This document shows positions 33,443-40,654 of a stretch of 40,654 bases of DNA, one piece after another. Below the pieces are notes generated by a model. That model had not been told where the DNA came from. It searched no databases and saw only the letters and a program-made list of their open reading frames with translations. The number at the start of each line of letters is the position of its first letter. Position 1 is the first letter of the stretch. A program made the position numbers and the translations under genes. The DNA is from Butyricicoccus pullicaecorum (GTDB lineage: Bacteria > Bacillota > Clostridia > Oscillospirales > Butyricicoccaceae). The stretch lies in assembly GCA_018365995.1 (NCBI GenBank), contig JAGZIY010000020.1:1-40654 (forward strand), in the 5' to 3' direction.

Positions 33443-33525
33443 ATATATATGCAACACCTAACCCCTTCTAAGAAAGCATCTAAAATACAAAACATCTATT
33501 TGCAAAAATGCTATCATAAAAGACA

Positions 33526-33560
33526 AAAGCGACGAACAGATTGAACCTGCTCGTCACTTT
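33526..33560 (-). terminator. terminator after phosphodiester glycosidase gene
   Basis: A 14-bp stem (33526-33539 with 33547-33560, two wobble pairs) with a 7-base loop; on minus it continues TGTCTTTTATG. It lies 40 bases past the gene stop. Confidence 0.7.
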
Positions 33561-33599
33561 TTAAGTGCAGCGCTATTCTATTGCTCCTGCTTTTCTTCT

Positions 33600-34784
33600 T
33601 TATTTCACCATAAATCCATTTGGCAGTCGGCGGCCATCTCGATTGCCCGTAGAGGTCGTCGGCGAATTGATGACACGCCCCTGATAATACATGACAGAGG
33701 AAGAACCGCCGTCCAAATTACATGCCTGCACAGCGCCATAGTCCCATAGGATATCACGGCAGTCCACACCACGGTTTCCCATAGAACCACCCTGATTTCT
33801 TCCATTGATAACGAGCATCAGAACACTTTTATCCTCTTTCTGCCCAATCGCGGTACGCGGCTGCAAGCTGTTGATCGAACTAAGCTCCTCGATTTTCTGA
33901 CCATTTACAATAAGGGCAGGACCAAACTCCACGGCATCGACCATCTGCTCTGCTGTTGTCGTATCGCCAATCAGGAAGCGATGCTCAGCATCAAATCCAA
34001 TGATCTTATACCCATGCCCGAAGGCACCCTGAAGCTTTTCTCCGTCCTTCTTTACATAACCATATGGTGTACCGCCCTCTGCCGCCTCACCGTTGTCAAT
34101 AAAGCCTGATGCGTTGATGCCCAAAATAGCTCCATTGTATTCGGCAAGTTCTGGCATACGCTGTCCTTCACGTTTTCCCATGCCCTTGCACAGCCCAAGT
34201 TCCACACGGGAAGGGTCTTTTACGATTGCAAGATATCCAGTATATTCGGTTCCAAGTGTGCCTTCCCGATTCAGTTCCACGATCATCAAATCCTTTTGCG
34301 TATTGATCGCAACGACTTTATCTCCCTGCTTCGTTACAATTCCGGTGTCATCTTTCTTTTCGCACCAGTCCATATTGATTTCTTCATATCCATTTTCTAT
34401 GTACTGCGGATGTTCCGCAAAGAAAGTCTCCGCACTTTCCCGTTCCAGCTCATCAAACAGCGCATAGAACTTATCCTCCTCTGAGAGGTTTTCGTCTATC
34501 AGCGGGGCAGTCGGCTGCTCCGGCTCCACCCAAACAGACTGAATATCCTTCTGACTCTCAAACATCTGCTTTCGCGCCTCAACCACCTCAGTCACCATAT
34601 CTTCTGGAAAAAAAGCAGTTGCCAGCCACTGATGCGTCATGGTTTCCATTGCAGTGGAAATCCATAAAGTCCGCAGTTCTGTCACAAGAGCATTGGTACT
34701 ATACACAATAAATGGATAAAATACAGTCAGCCCCAAAAGCAAAATAATCGTAAAAAACAGCTTGATTCGCCGTGACACACTCAT
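33600..34784 (-). CDS. phosphodiester glycosidase family protein (NAGPA domain)
   Basis: A 394-residue protein with an N-terminal membrane anchor (about 8-30), so most of it lies outside the cytoplasm. A charged region without clear family (about 35-150) precedes a NAGPA/DUF2233-type domain (about 175-394): YNGAILGINASGFIDNG near 215, FGPALIVNGQKIEE near 285, QPRTAIGQKEDKSVLMLVIN near 305, and near 360 CNLDGGSSSVMYY, with RRLPNGFMV at the end. These are the conserved blocks of phosphodiester glycosidases, named for the enzyme that uncovers mannose-6-phosphate; bacterial members act on wall or exopolysaccharides, with natural substrates mostly unknown. The ATG at 34784 has GAGGAG eight bases upstream. 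It starts 40 bases after the DEAD-box gene and is probably co-transcribed. Confidence 0.9.
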   Translation of the reverse strand: MSVSRRIKLFFTIILLLGLTVFYPFIVYSTNALVTELRTLWISTAMETMTHQWLATAFFPEDMVTEVVEARKQMFESQKDIQSVWVEPEQPTAPLIDENLSEEDKFYALFDELERESAETFFAEHPQYIENGYEEINMDWCEKKDDTGIVTKQGDKVVAINTQKDLMIVELNREGTLGTEYTGYLAIVKDPSRVELGLCKGMGKREGQRMPELAEYNGAILGINASGFIDNGEAAEGGTPYGYVKKDGEKLQGAFGHGYKIIGFDAEHRFLIGDTTTAEQMVDAVEFGPALIVNGQKIEELSSINSLQPRTAIGQKEDKSVLMLVINGRNQGGSMGNRGVDCRDILWDYGAVQACNLDGGSSSVMYYQGRVINSPTTSTGNRDGRRLPNGFMVK

Positions 34785-34824
34785 GCGCTTTTCTCCTCTC
34801 TCTTACCAAACGGGCAGGAAAATT

Positions 34825-36552
34825 TTACCCACGCGCACGGCCACGCCCCGAGCGTGTCTGCGATTTTCTCTGTACCTTACCCATTCCTGCCTGATGCGCC
34901 TGTGCAGATTTTTTCTGCCCTGCCTGACGCTTTTGCGCTGATATGGCGCCCTTCTTCTGCACAGCCTCGCGCGTATGCGCTGCCTTTTTCTTTTGCTCAG
35001 CCGCACGTTCTGCAAGTTTTGCCTCCACCTTAGCACGGATTCGTGCTGCGGTGCTCGGCGATAGTGGACGCCCTGTTGGTGGTGTCATCACATCCACACG
35101 GGTTTCCGGCTCATAGTGCTTCTTTCGTTGGTCTGATTTCGATGCGCGCAGATTTGCGCGTCCTGCCTCATTTTGTACGGCACCACGCTTTTGTGTGCCC
35201 TGCTTCTTGGGCTTGCGTGTATCTTGTGCTGCGGCACCACGCTTTGGTCGATCCGCGGTCTTTTCACCCCGAGGTTCTACCTGATTTCTGCGGTTCGGCG
35301 CTTCTGACGCTGCCTTATGCGAACGTTTCTTTGTCTGATGACTTCTTTCACTTCTTACAGGGCGTTCAGGCGGAAGGGTCGGATCATGCCTCACATAGCG
35401 CGCTGCACTCTGTGCTTCTGCCATAGAAATCCCAGCTGGCGGTTCCAGCGCTGGAATATTCACCCGCGTCAAGGCTTCAATGTCCTTGAGATATGGCAAT
35501 TCGGAGGGATCACAAAAGGAAAGTGCTGTCCCCTCCTGTCCGGCTCTGCCTGTTCTTCCGATGCGGTGTACATAAGTTTCGGGCACATTGGGCAAGTCGA
35601 AATTGATTACAAGCGGCAACTCACTGATATCAATACCACGCGCTGCAATATCGGTTGCCACCAATACCGGCATTTTATACTCCTTGAAGCGCTTGAGTGC
35701 ATTCTGCCGCGCATTTTGCGACTTATCCCCATGAATCGCCTTGGCTTGGATACCTGCCCGTGATAAGTCACGTGCAACACGGTCTGCACCATGCTTTGTT
35801 CTGGTAAATACCAAAGTCTGCGGCAGATTACGTTCCTTGAGGATAACCTTTAGCAACTCACGCTTTGCCTGCTTTTCTGCAAAGTATACCCCCTGTTCAA
35901 TGCACTCTACCGGAGTTGCTGCCGGCTTAATGGCGATACGCTCGGGCTTATAAAGCAGGGTCTGGGCAAGCTCTGCAATTTCCTTTGGCATAGTCGCGGA
36001 AAACAGCAGTGTCTGTCTCTTTCTTGGCAAAAACGCAATGATACGCTTTACGTCGTTGATAAACCCCATATCGAGCATCTGGTCGGCTTCATCCAAAACG
36101 AAACATTCCACAGCACCGATATCGATCAGGTTCTGCCCCATCAGATCCCATAGGCGTCCCGGGGTTGCAACGAGGATATCAACGCCATTTTTGAGCGCTT
36201 CCACCTGAGGATTCTGTGATACACCTCCAAAAATCACCGTAGATATCCGCCCTGTATAGCGGCCATACTGGCACAGATTTTCATATATCTGTAAAGCCAG
36301 TTCCCGTGTGGGAGTCAAAATCAGTCCACGTATCGGTCTGGCTTCTCCTTGCACAGGACGTCCCATTCTTTGCAGCATCGGAATGGCAAAAGCTGCTGTC
36401 TTTCCGGTACCTGTCTGTGCACACGCCAAAAGGTCACGTCCTGCCAAAACGGCAGGGATCGCTTTTTCCTGAATGGGGGTCGGTGTTTCATACCCGATCT
36501 CCTGAATCGCCTTTTGTATAGATGGGTCTATTTGTAAATCTTGAAATCTCAT
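34825..36552 (-). CDS. DEAD-box ATP-dependent RNA helicase
   Basis: RNA helicase of the CshA/DeaD/RhlE group. From ATG 36552 (AGGAG five bases upstream) the protein has 575 residues. Visible motifs are the Q motif (PTPIQEKAIPAV), motif I AQTGTGKTAAFA near 44, PTRELALQ, TPGRLWDLM, the DEAD box in FVLDEADQMLDMGF near 152, SAT near 185, and HRIGRTGRAGQEGTAL near 330. From about residue 400 to the end it is a low-complexity Arg/Lys/Gln/Ala-rich tail ending RSGRGRARG, typical of RNA-binding extensions. Such helicases assist ribosome assembly and RNA decay, especially in the cold. It diverges from the metal-exporter gene. Confidence 0.95.
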   Translation of the reverse strand: MRFQDLQIDPSIQKAIQEIGYETPTPIQEKAIPAVLAGRDLLACAQTGTGKTAAFAIPMLQRMGRPVQGEARPIRGLILTPTRELALQIYENLCQYGRYTGRISTVIFGGVSQNPQVEALKNGVDILVATPGRLWDLMGQNLIDIGAVECFVLDEADQMLDMGFINDVKRIIAFLPRKRQTLLFSATMPKEIAELAQTLLYKPERIAIKPAATPVECIEQGVYFAEKQAKRELLKVILKERNLPQTLVFTRTKHGADRVARDLSRAGIQAKAIHGDKSQNARQNALKRFKEYKMPVLVATDIAARGIDISELPLVINFDLPNVPETYVHRIGRTGRAGQEGTALSFCDPSELPYLKDIEALTRVNIPALEPPAGISMAEAQSAARYVRHDPTLPPERPVRSERSHQTKKRSHKAASEAPNRRNQVEPRGEKTADRPKRGAAAQDTRKPKKQGTQKRGAVQNEAGRANLRASKSDQRKKHYEPETRVDVMTPPTGRPLSPSTAARIRAKVEAKLAERAAEQKKKAAHTREAVQKKGAISAQKRQAGQKKSAQAHQAGMGKVQRKSQTRSGRGRARG

Positions 36553-36574
36553 GGATACTCCTATCATAAATGCC

Positions 36575-36676
36575 GGTTTCCCGACAGCTTTTAACGAAAC
36601 CATTGGGTTTCCCTTGTAAATATTGTACTGTCTGTGCTATAATAGAAAGCCATACAGATACTTTACCTGTGAAACC
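36575..36676. promoter_or_regulatory. GGTTTC/GAAACC half-sites between divergent genes
   Basis: Four copies of one hexamer in alternating orientation: GGTTTC 36575, GAAACC 36596, GGTTTC 36606, GAAACC 36671. The middle two form a palindrome (GAAACC, ATTG, GGTTTC, 36596-36611) directly beside the -35 of the exporter promoter. This looks like an operator, but no known regulator consensus is matched. Confidence 0.35.
36614..36643 (+). promoter_or_regulatory. promoter for metal-exporter-like gene
   Basis: TTGTAA (36614-36619), 18-base spacer, TATAAT (36638-36643) with TGC just before it (extended -10). The leader is about 50 bases, too short for a yybP-ykoY manganese riboswitch. Confidence 0.75.
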
Positions 36677-36699
36677 ACTGTGAGGTGAAAGAACAAATT

Positions 36700-37554
36700 A
36701 TGCTACATACACTTGTACATGCGCTCGAACATGCCACTCTGGATGTCCTGCAAGCGCTTCCCATTCTGCTCATTGTTTACGCACTGCTTTATTGGGTAGA
36801 AAACCGTTTGCGTTCCACACCTGCTTTGCTTGAAAAAGCGGCAGAATTTGGTCCGGTTGTGGGTGCACTTTCTGGTCTCATTCCACAATGTGGCTTTTCT
36901 GCCGCCGCATCTGCACTCTTTGTAGATGGATATTTGGCACCTGCAACACTTGTTGCAGTCTTTCTTGCGACTTCTGATGAAGCACTTCCGGTGCTGCTCT
37001 CAGAAGGTGCCTCCGGCTCTGCAATCGCCACGCTGTTTATTTCCAAATTTGTGCTGGCAGTTGTGGGCGGCTATGCCCTGCGAATCATCTGGGGAAAGAG
37101 CCGCAATCAAAATTACGAAATCGAAGTAAATATCGATGGAGGCTGCGGCTGCGGCTGTGACAGCGGGCCGATTCGCGGTATTTTGGGTCGTACCCTCAGC
37201 ACAGTTGGCTTTTTGATTGGCATTGGCTTTCTTTTAGATCTTGCCATTCATTTTATCGGCACAGAAAATCTGTCTGTGCTTATGCTGAAAAACAGTATTT
37301 TGCAGCCAATCATCTGTGCATTTATCGGACTGATTCCAAGCTGTGCGATTTCTGTCCTGCTCACTCAGCTCTATACCAGCGGTGTGATTGGCATGGGCAG
37401 CCTGATTGCCGGTCTTTCGACAGGCGCAGGTTTTGGGTACATGATTTTGCTCAGCAGCGAAAACGGACGCAGACGCGCCCGCCCTGTAATTGCTGCTACA
37501 CTCATTCTATCCATTGTAGGTGGTCTTGTTACATATTTCCTATTTGATTTATAA
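36700..37554 (+). CDS. putative manganese/heavy-metal exporter (ArsP_2-like)
   Basis: Polytopic membrane protein of 284 residues from ATG 36700 with about eight hydrophobic segments. It has an internal repeat: GALSGLIPQCGFSAAASAL (about 55-73) in the first half and FIGLIPSCAISVLLTQLY in the second, the pattern of the putative 10-TM heavy-metal exporter family (PF11449) annotated as putative manganese transporters. Between the halves is a Gly/Cys cluster, DGGCGCGCDSGP, with cysteines at about 149, 151 and 153 that could bind metal. A GTG at 36685 is an alternative start but has no room for a ribosome binding site; ATG 36700 has only a distant GAGG. The substrate is inferred from family only. 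It is monocistronic with a strong terminator. Confidence 0.82.
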   Translation: MLHTLVHALEHATLDVLQALPILLIVYALLYWVENRLRSTPALLEKAAEFGPVVGALSGLIPQCGFSAAASALFVDGYLAPATLVAVFLATSDEALPVLLSEGASGSAIATLFISKFVLAVVGGYALRIIWGKSRNQNYEIEVNIDGGCGCGCDSGPIRGILGRTLSTVGFLIGIGFLLDLAIHFIGTENLSVLMLKNSILQPIICAFIGLIPSCAISVLLTQLYTSGVIGMGSLIAGLSTGAGFGYMILLSSENGRRRARPVIAATLILSIVGGLVTYFLFDL

Positions 37555-37571
37555 GCATTGCGTTGGAATTT

Positions 37572-37596
37572 GGGACGGCATACGCCGTCCCTTTTT
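37572..37596 (+). terminator. terminator after metal-exporter-like gene
   Basis: GGGACGGC (37572-37579) and GCCGTCCC (37584-37591) form an 8-bp GC-rich stem with a 4-base loop, followed by TTTTT (37592-37596). It lies in the convergent gap before the CpXC gene. Confidence 0.9.
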
Positions 37597-37625
37597 GTGC
37601 CTGTGAGCCAAATCTGACACACTTT

Positions 37626-38240
37626 TTACTCACTGCGCAGCAAGTCCATAGCATCTGCTGCCCAGTTCATATCGATTTTAACGAAATCTCTCGGTGTATA
37701 TAAACGTTCCTGCACATCCAGCAGGATACGCTGATAAGTTTCGCCCGACATAGCGACATACTGCTCTGCACCGTCGGATAAAACGGCCGCAAAGCGAAAA
37801 TCTGCTGTCCGCGTATCGAGGTCATGATATATAAGTTCCACGACATCCAAATCATGCCCCAGCTGCAAAAACAGAATCAGCTTCATGATTTCAACGGCAC
37901 GGTCATCCAGCCCGCGTTCCAAAATCTGTATTTTTTCACGAAAAGAATTGAGATCATCGACATACCGCAGTGTATAACCTGCAAGCGGGTCAAAATGTCC
38001 AGTTTCCGGTTTTTTGCCGTCCGGAGCCAGCCAAACCATGAACTGCCCTGAAATATCATGATAGAGACACGGATCCTCAACCAGCATGGTCGTGCCGCAG
38101 TTTGGGCACTTCCAGCGAAACAGCGAAAGATCCTGCACCTTTGCCCGAACTGACGGATCGCGGTCCGGACTGATGCGCGTCAGCGGCACACGCTCGCACT
38201 CATTTTGACAGTGCGGACATTCAATGCGTGCTTTTGCCAT
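37626..38240 (-). CDS. CpXC domain zinc protein
   Basis: A 204-residue cytosolic protein. Two CPxC pairs, IECPHCQNE (7-15) and WKCPNCGTT (43-51), form a zinc-ribbon-like site that names the CpXC family. The middle (VWLAPDG..., residues 68-100) and the helical C-terminal half (LVELIYHDLDTR, FVKIDMNWAADAMDLL) follow the family pattern seen in many Clostridia. The biochemical role is unknown. The ATG at 38240 has AAGGAGG five bases upstream. It starts 23 bases after the ABC-F gene and is probably read from the same promoter. Confidence 0.85.
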   Translation of the reverse strand: MAKARIECPHCQNECERVPLTRISPDRDPSVRAKVQDLSLFRWKCPNCGTTMLVEDPCLYHDISGQFMVWLAPDGKKPETGHFDPLAGYTLRYVDDLNSFREKIQILERGLDDRAVEIMKLILFLQLGHDLDVVELIYHDLDTRTADFRFAAVLSDGAEQYVAMSGETYQRILLDVQERLYTPRDFVKIDMNWAADAMDLLRSE

Positions 38241-38263
38241 GTTTTCCTCCTTACCGGAATTGC

Positions 38264-39871
38264 TTACAGCTTCTTGTTATACTGTGCACGGAATTCCAGA
38301 AATTCATCATAGGAACATTCCTTATCAAGCACACCATCTTCGCGCAGTTCAATAATACGATTTGCAATCGTGTTCATGAACTCATGGTCATGGCTTGCAA
38401 AGAGCACATTGCCCTTAAAGTCTGCAACGCCATTGTTGACTGCCGTAATGGATTCCAAATCGAGATGGTTGGTCGGCTGGTCAATGACAAGCACATTTGA
38501 ACCGAACAGCATCATGCGCGACAGCATCATGCGCACCTTTTCACCACCCGACAGAACATTGACTGGCTTGTATACATCATTGCCCGAAAACAACATACGC
38601 CCCAGAAAACCGCGAAGTGTAGACTCCAGCGTATCCTTAGAATATGGTGCCAGCCAGTCAAGCATATTCTCGGTATGTCCATTAAAGAATTCCGAGTTAT
38701 CCTTTGGAAAATAAGACTGTGATGTAGAAATGCCCCACTTAAATGTGCCCTCATCTGGCTCCATTTCTCCCATTAGAATTTGGAACAGCGTGGTCATTGC
38801 AAGCTCATTTTCCGAGATAAAGCCAATCTTGTCACCCTTGCGCACAATAAACGATACATTATTGAGTACCTTGAAGCCGTCTACGGTCTTAGAGATTCCC
38901 TTGACCTCCAAAATATCCTTTCCAGCTTCTCTGTCCATCGTAAATCCGACCCATGGATAACGGCGGGAGGACGCAGGCAGTTCTTCAACACTCAGCTTTT
39001 CAATGAGCTTCTTTCGGCTGGTTGCCTGACGCGACTTGGACTTATTTGCAGAAAAGCGCTGAATAAAGCTTTGCAGTTCCTTGATTTTCTCCTCATTTTT
39101 ACGGTTCTGGTCACGTATCATACGCTGTACCATCTGTGAGGACTCATACCAGAACTCATAGTTACCGACATAGATCTGTACTTTTCCAAAGTCGATATCG
39201 ACAATGTGAGTACATACATTATTCAGGAAGTGACGGTCATGAGAAACCACAATCACCGTACCTTCAAACTCAAGCAGGAAATCCTCCAGCCAGTGAATCG
39301 CGTCCACATCCAAATGGTTTGTTGGCTCGTCCAAAAGCAGGATATCCGGATGCCCAAACAATGCCTGTGCAAGCAATACCTTTACTTTTTCCGAGTCCTG
39401 CAAGGTACGCAGCGGACGATAAAGCACCTCAGCCGAGTTCAGCCCCAGCCCCTCGAGCAGCTGACTTGCCTCTGTATCTGCATTCCAGCCGTCCATCTCT
39501 GCAAACTCTGCTTCGAGATCTGCCGCACGGTTTCCATCTTCCTCCGTAAATGGATCATGGGTATAAAGCTCATCCTTTTCCTTCATGATTTCATAAAGAC
39601 GCGGATTACCCTGAATAATAGTATCGAGTACGGTAAAATCATCATAAGCAAAGTGATCCTGCTTAAGAACGGACATACGTGTATTTGGCTTGATCGAAAC
39701 ATCGCCCGTGGTAGAATCCAGTTCACCAGACAAAATTTTCAGGAATGTAGATTTTCCCGCACCATTCGCACCGATGACACCATAGCAGTTCCCCTCCGTG
39801 AATTTAACATTCACGTCCTTAAACAGCGGTTCCCCGCTGAAATTTAAGCTGACATTCGATACAGTAATCAT
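38264..39871 (-). CDS. ABC-F family ATPase (YbiT/YkpA-like)
   Basis: Soluble twin-ATPase protein of the ABC-F family, which bind the ribosome or its precursors. From ATG 39871 (GGAGG four bases upstream) it has 535 residues. The first site is normal in Walker A (GANGAGKST, about 35-43) and Walker B (LLLDEPTNHLD), but its signature reads LQDSEKVKVLLAQAL instead of LSGGQ. A charged linker (about 240-300) holds FIQRFSANKSKSRQATSRKK. The second site has no Walker A lysine (FISENELAMTTLFQ), a good LSGGEKVRMML signature and Walker B VLVIDQPTNHLD with Gln for the catalytic Glu. This asymmetry resembles the YbiT-type subgroup. It is not obviously an antibiotic-resistance ABC-F. The promoter overlaps the first tandem-repeat unit. 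Confidence 0.94.
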   Translation of the reverse strand: MITVSNVSLNFSGEPLFKDVNVKFTEGNCYGVIGANGAGKSTFLKILSGELDSTTGDVSIKPNTRMSVLKQDHFAYDDFTVLDTIIQGNPRLYEIMKEKDELYTHDPFTEEDGNRAADLEAEFAEMDGWNADTEASQLLEGLGLNSAEVLYRPLRTLQDSEKVKVLLAQALFGHPDILLLDEPTNHLDVDAIHWLEDFLLEFEGTVIVVSHDRHFLNNVCTHIVDIDFGKVQIYVGNYEFWYESSQMVQRMIRDQNRKNEEKIKELQSFIQRFSANKSKSRQATSRKKLIEKLSVEELPASSRRYPWVGFTMDREAGKDILEVKGISKTVDGFKVLNNVSFIVRKGDKIGFISENELAMTTLFQILMGEMEPDEGTFKWGISTSQSYFPKDNSEFFNGHTENMLDWLAPYSKDTLESTLRGFLGRMLFSGNDVYKPVNVLSGGEKVRMMLSRMMLFGSNVLVIDQPTNHLDLESITAVNNGVADFKGNVLFASHDHEFMNTIANRIIELREDGVLDKECSYDEFLEFRAQYNKKL

Positions 39872-39907
39872 AGTTCCTCCCAATTACATTATTACAAATC
39901 AAATTAT

Positions 39908-39916
39908 ATTATACCA
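39908..39916 (-). promoter_or_regulatory. extended -10 promoter of ABC-F gene inside first repeat unit
   Basis: TGGTATAAT on the minus strand, an exact extended -10 (TGn), 30-40 bases before the gene. No good -35 is seen. Six of its nine bases (39911-39916) belong to the ATACCACAG edge of the first tandem repeat. Confidence 0.6.
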
Positions 39917-40654
39917 CAGCGGCATGAAATGGAAAACCATTCTCACCGCATTGTGCCCCGCTGGTGGTATCATCATGAAATATCCAGTTAATAGTCGCTC
40001 ATGCGACTTATTATACCACAGTGGCACGAAACAGAAAGTCACTCTCACTAAATTGCGCGCCGCTGATGGTATCATCGTGCAATATCCAGTATAATAGTCG
40101 CTTGTGCGACTATTATACCACAGCAGCGAGAACTTGAAAATGCTTTTCTCCGTTTCATGCGCCGCTGATGATCTCATCGTAAAATATCCGGCATCATAGC
40201 TGCTTGTGCGACTTTTATGATACCACAGCGGCATAAAACAAGAAGCCACTCTCACCGCATTGTTCCCCGCTGATGGTATCATCGTAAAATATCCGGTATC
40301 ATAGCTGCTTGTGCGACTTTTATGATACCACAGCGGCATAAAACAAGAAGCCACTCTCACCGCATTGTTCCCCGCTGATGGTGTCATTGTGAAATATCTG
40401 GTATCATAGTCGCTTGTGCGACTTTATGATACCACAGCGGCATAAAACAAAAAGCCACTCTCACCGCATTGTTCCCCGCTGATGGTGTCATTGTGAAATA
40501 TCTGGTATCATAGTCGCTTGTGCGACTTTATGATACCACAGCGACGTAAAACAAAAAGCCACTCTCACCGCATTGCACCCCGCTGATGGTGTCATTGTGA
40601 AATATCTGGTATCATAGTCGCTTGTGCGACTTTATGATACCACAGCGGCATAAA
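39911..40654. repeat. tandem array of 102-105 bp palindromic repeats (continues beyond window)
   Basis: Units begin at ATACCACAG at 39911, 40013, 40115, 40220, 40325, 40429, 40533 and 40637; lengths are 102, 102, 105, 105, 104, 104, 104 and a cut copy of 18. The last three full units differ at only a few positions, while the first three differ from them and each other more widely. Each unit has a central stem-loop (GTCGC, TTGT, GCGAC core with flanking GGTATCATA/TATGATACC) and outer arms CCGCTG and CAGCGG. Unit length breaks reading frame and both strands carry stops, so it is not coding. No spacers vary as in CRISPR. I do not recognise it as a named repeat family. Confidence 0.9.
40089..40118. 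repeat. perfect 13-bp palindrome at a repeat junction
   Basis: GTATAATAGTCGC (40089-40101) and its exact complement GCGACTATTATAC (40106-40118) around the loop TTGT. This is the best-paired copy of the stem present once in every array unit. Confidence 0.85.

Larger units (their letters stand above)
33361..33599. other. non-coding region between frameshifted gene and glycosidase gene
   Basis: AT-rich. It holds the promoter of the frameshifted gene (33414-33442) and the terminator of the phosphodiester glycosidase gene (33526-33560). I see no gene here. Confidence 0.6.

Noticed and set aside
36643..36699. yybP-ykoY manganese riboswitch upstream of the exporter gene
   Set aside because: The leader is only about 50 bases and lacks the conserved loop sequences of that riboswitch.
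39899..40387. Long minus-strand open frame across the repeats with 34-35 residue periodicity
   Set aside because: It is open only because some units are 102 or 105 bp; the 104-bp units break the frame, there is no ribosome binding site, and base changes follow hairpin pairing, not codons.
39911..40654. CRISPR or TIGR-like array
   Set aside because: The whole unit repeats; there are no short constant repeats separated by unique spacers, and no cas- or tas-like gene is nearby.

Overview
The window reads as a chromosomal segment of a low-to-mid GC Gram-positive anaerobe of the class Clostridia. Synteny supports this: gdpP-rplI-dnaB, tilS-hpt-ftsH, greA-lysS, ftsE-ftsX followed by coiled-coil M23 peptidases and a PDZ protease, and an ACT protein-hom-thrB-lysC cluster, almost all with strong AGGAGG-type ribosome binding sites. 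A family-level guess of Oscillospirales (Butyricicoccus/Agathobaculum-like) rests only on general impression. Nearly everything is on the minus strand; only a glyoxalase-family gene and a metal-exporter-like gene are on plus. I see no rRNA, tRNA, CRISPR array, prophage or insertion sequence.

Layout, left to right. (1) 1-4099: topA (3' end outside the window), dprA and a SpoU-type RNA methyltransferase. (2) 4171-6260: lysS and greA behind a promoter with perfect consensus hexamers. (3) 6326-12910: a cell-envelope cluster, transcribed right to left as PucR-type regulator, ftsE, ftsX, two tandem coiled-coil/M23 endopeptidases and a CtpA-like S41 protease. (4) 13265-20109: an RsuA-type pseudouridine synthase, a DUF4830-like lipo/membrane protein, an EF-G paralogue, a large membrane protein that looks like a catalytically dead P1B-type ATPase, and rlmB. 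(5) 20304-24171: lysC, thrB, hom and an ACT-domain protein under one promoter, the aspartate-to-threonine pathway; lysC carries an internal ribosome binding site and start for a separate ACT subunit. (6) 24303-32235: ftsH, hpt, tilS, dnaB, rplI and gdpP, tightly packed. (7) 32243-33599: a divergent glyoxalase-family gene and a decaying locus with two frameshifted small genes. (8) 33600-36552: a phosphodiester glycosidase and a DEAD-box helicase. (9) 36614-37596: a probable manganese/metal exporter. (10) 37626-39916: a CpXC zinc protein and an ABC-F ATPase with a degenerate second nucleotide site.

The right end (39911-40654) is non-genic: seven full and one cut copy of a 102-105 bp tandem repeat built from nested, covarying palindromes, running off the window. 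The ABC-F gene appears to be promoted from the outermost repeat copy. This array and the pseudo-P-type ATPase are the least explained items here.
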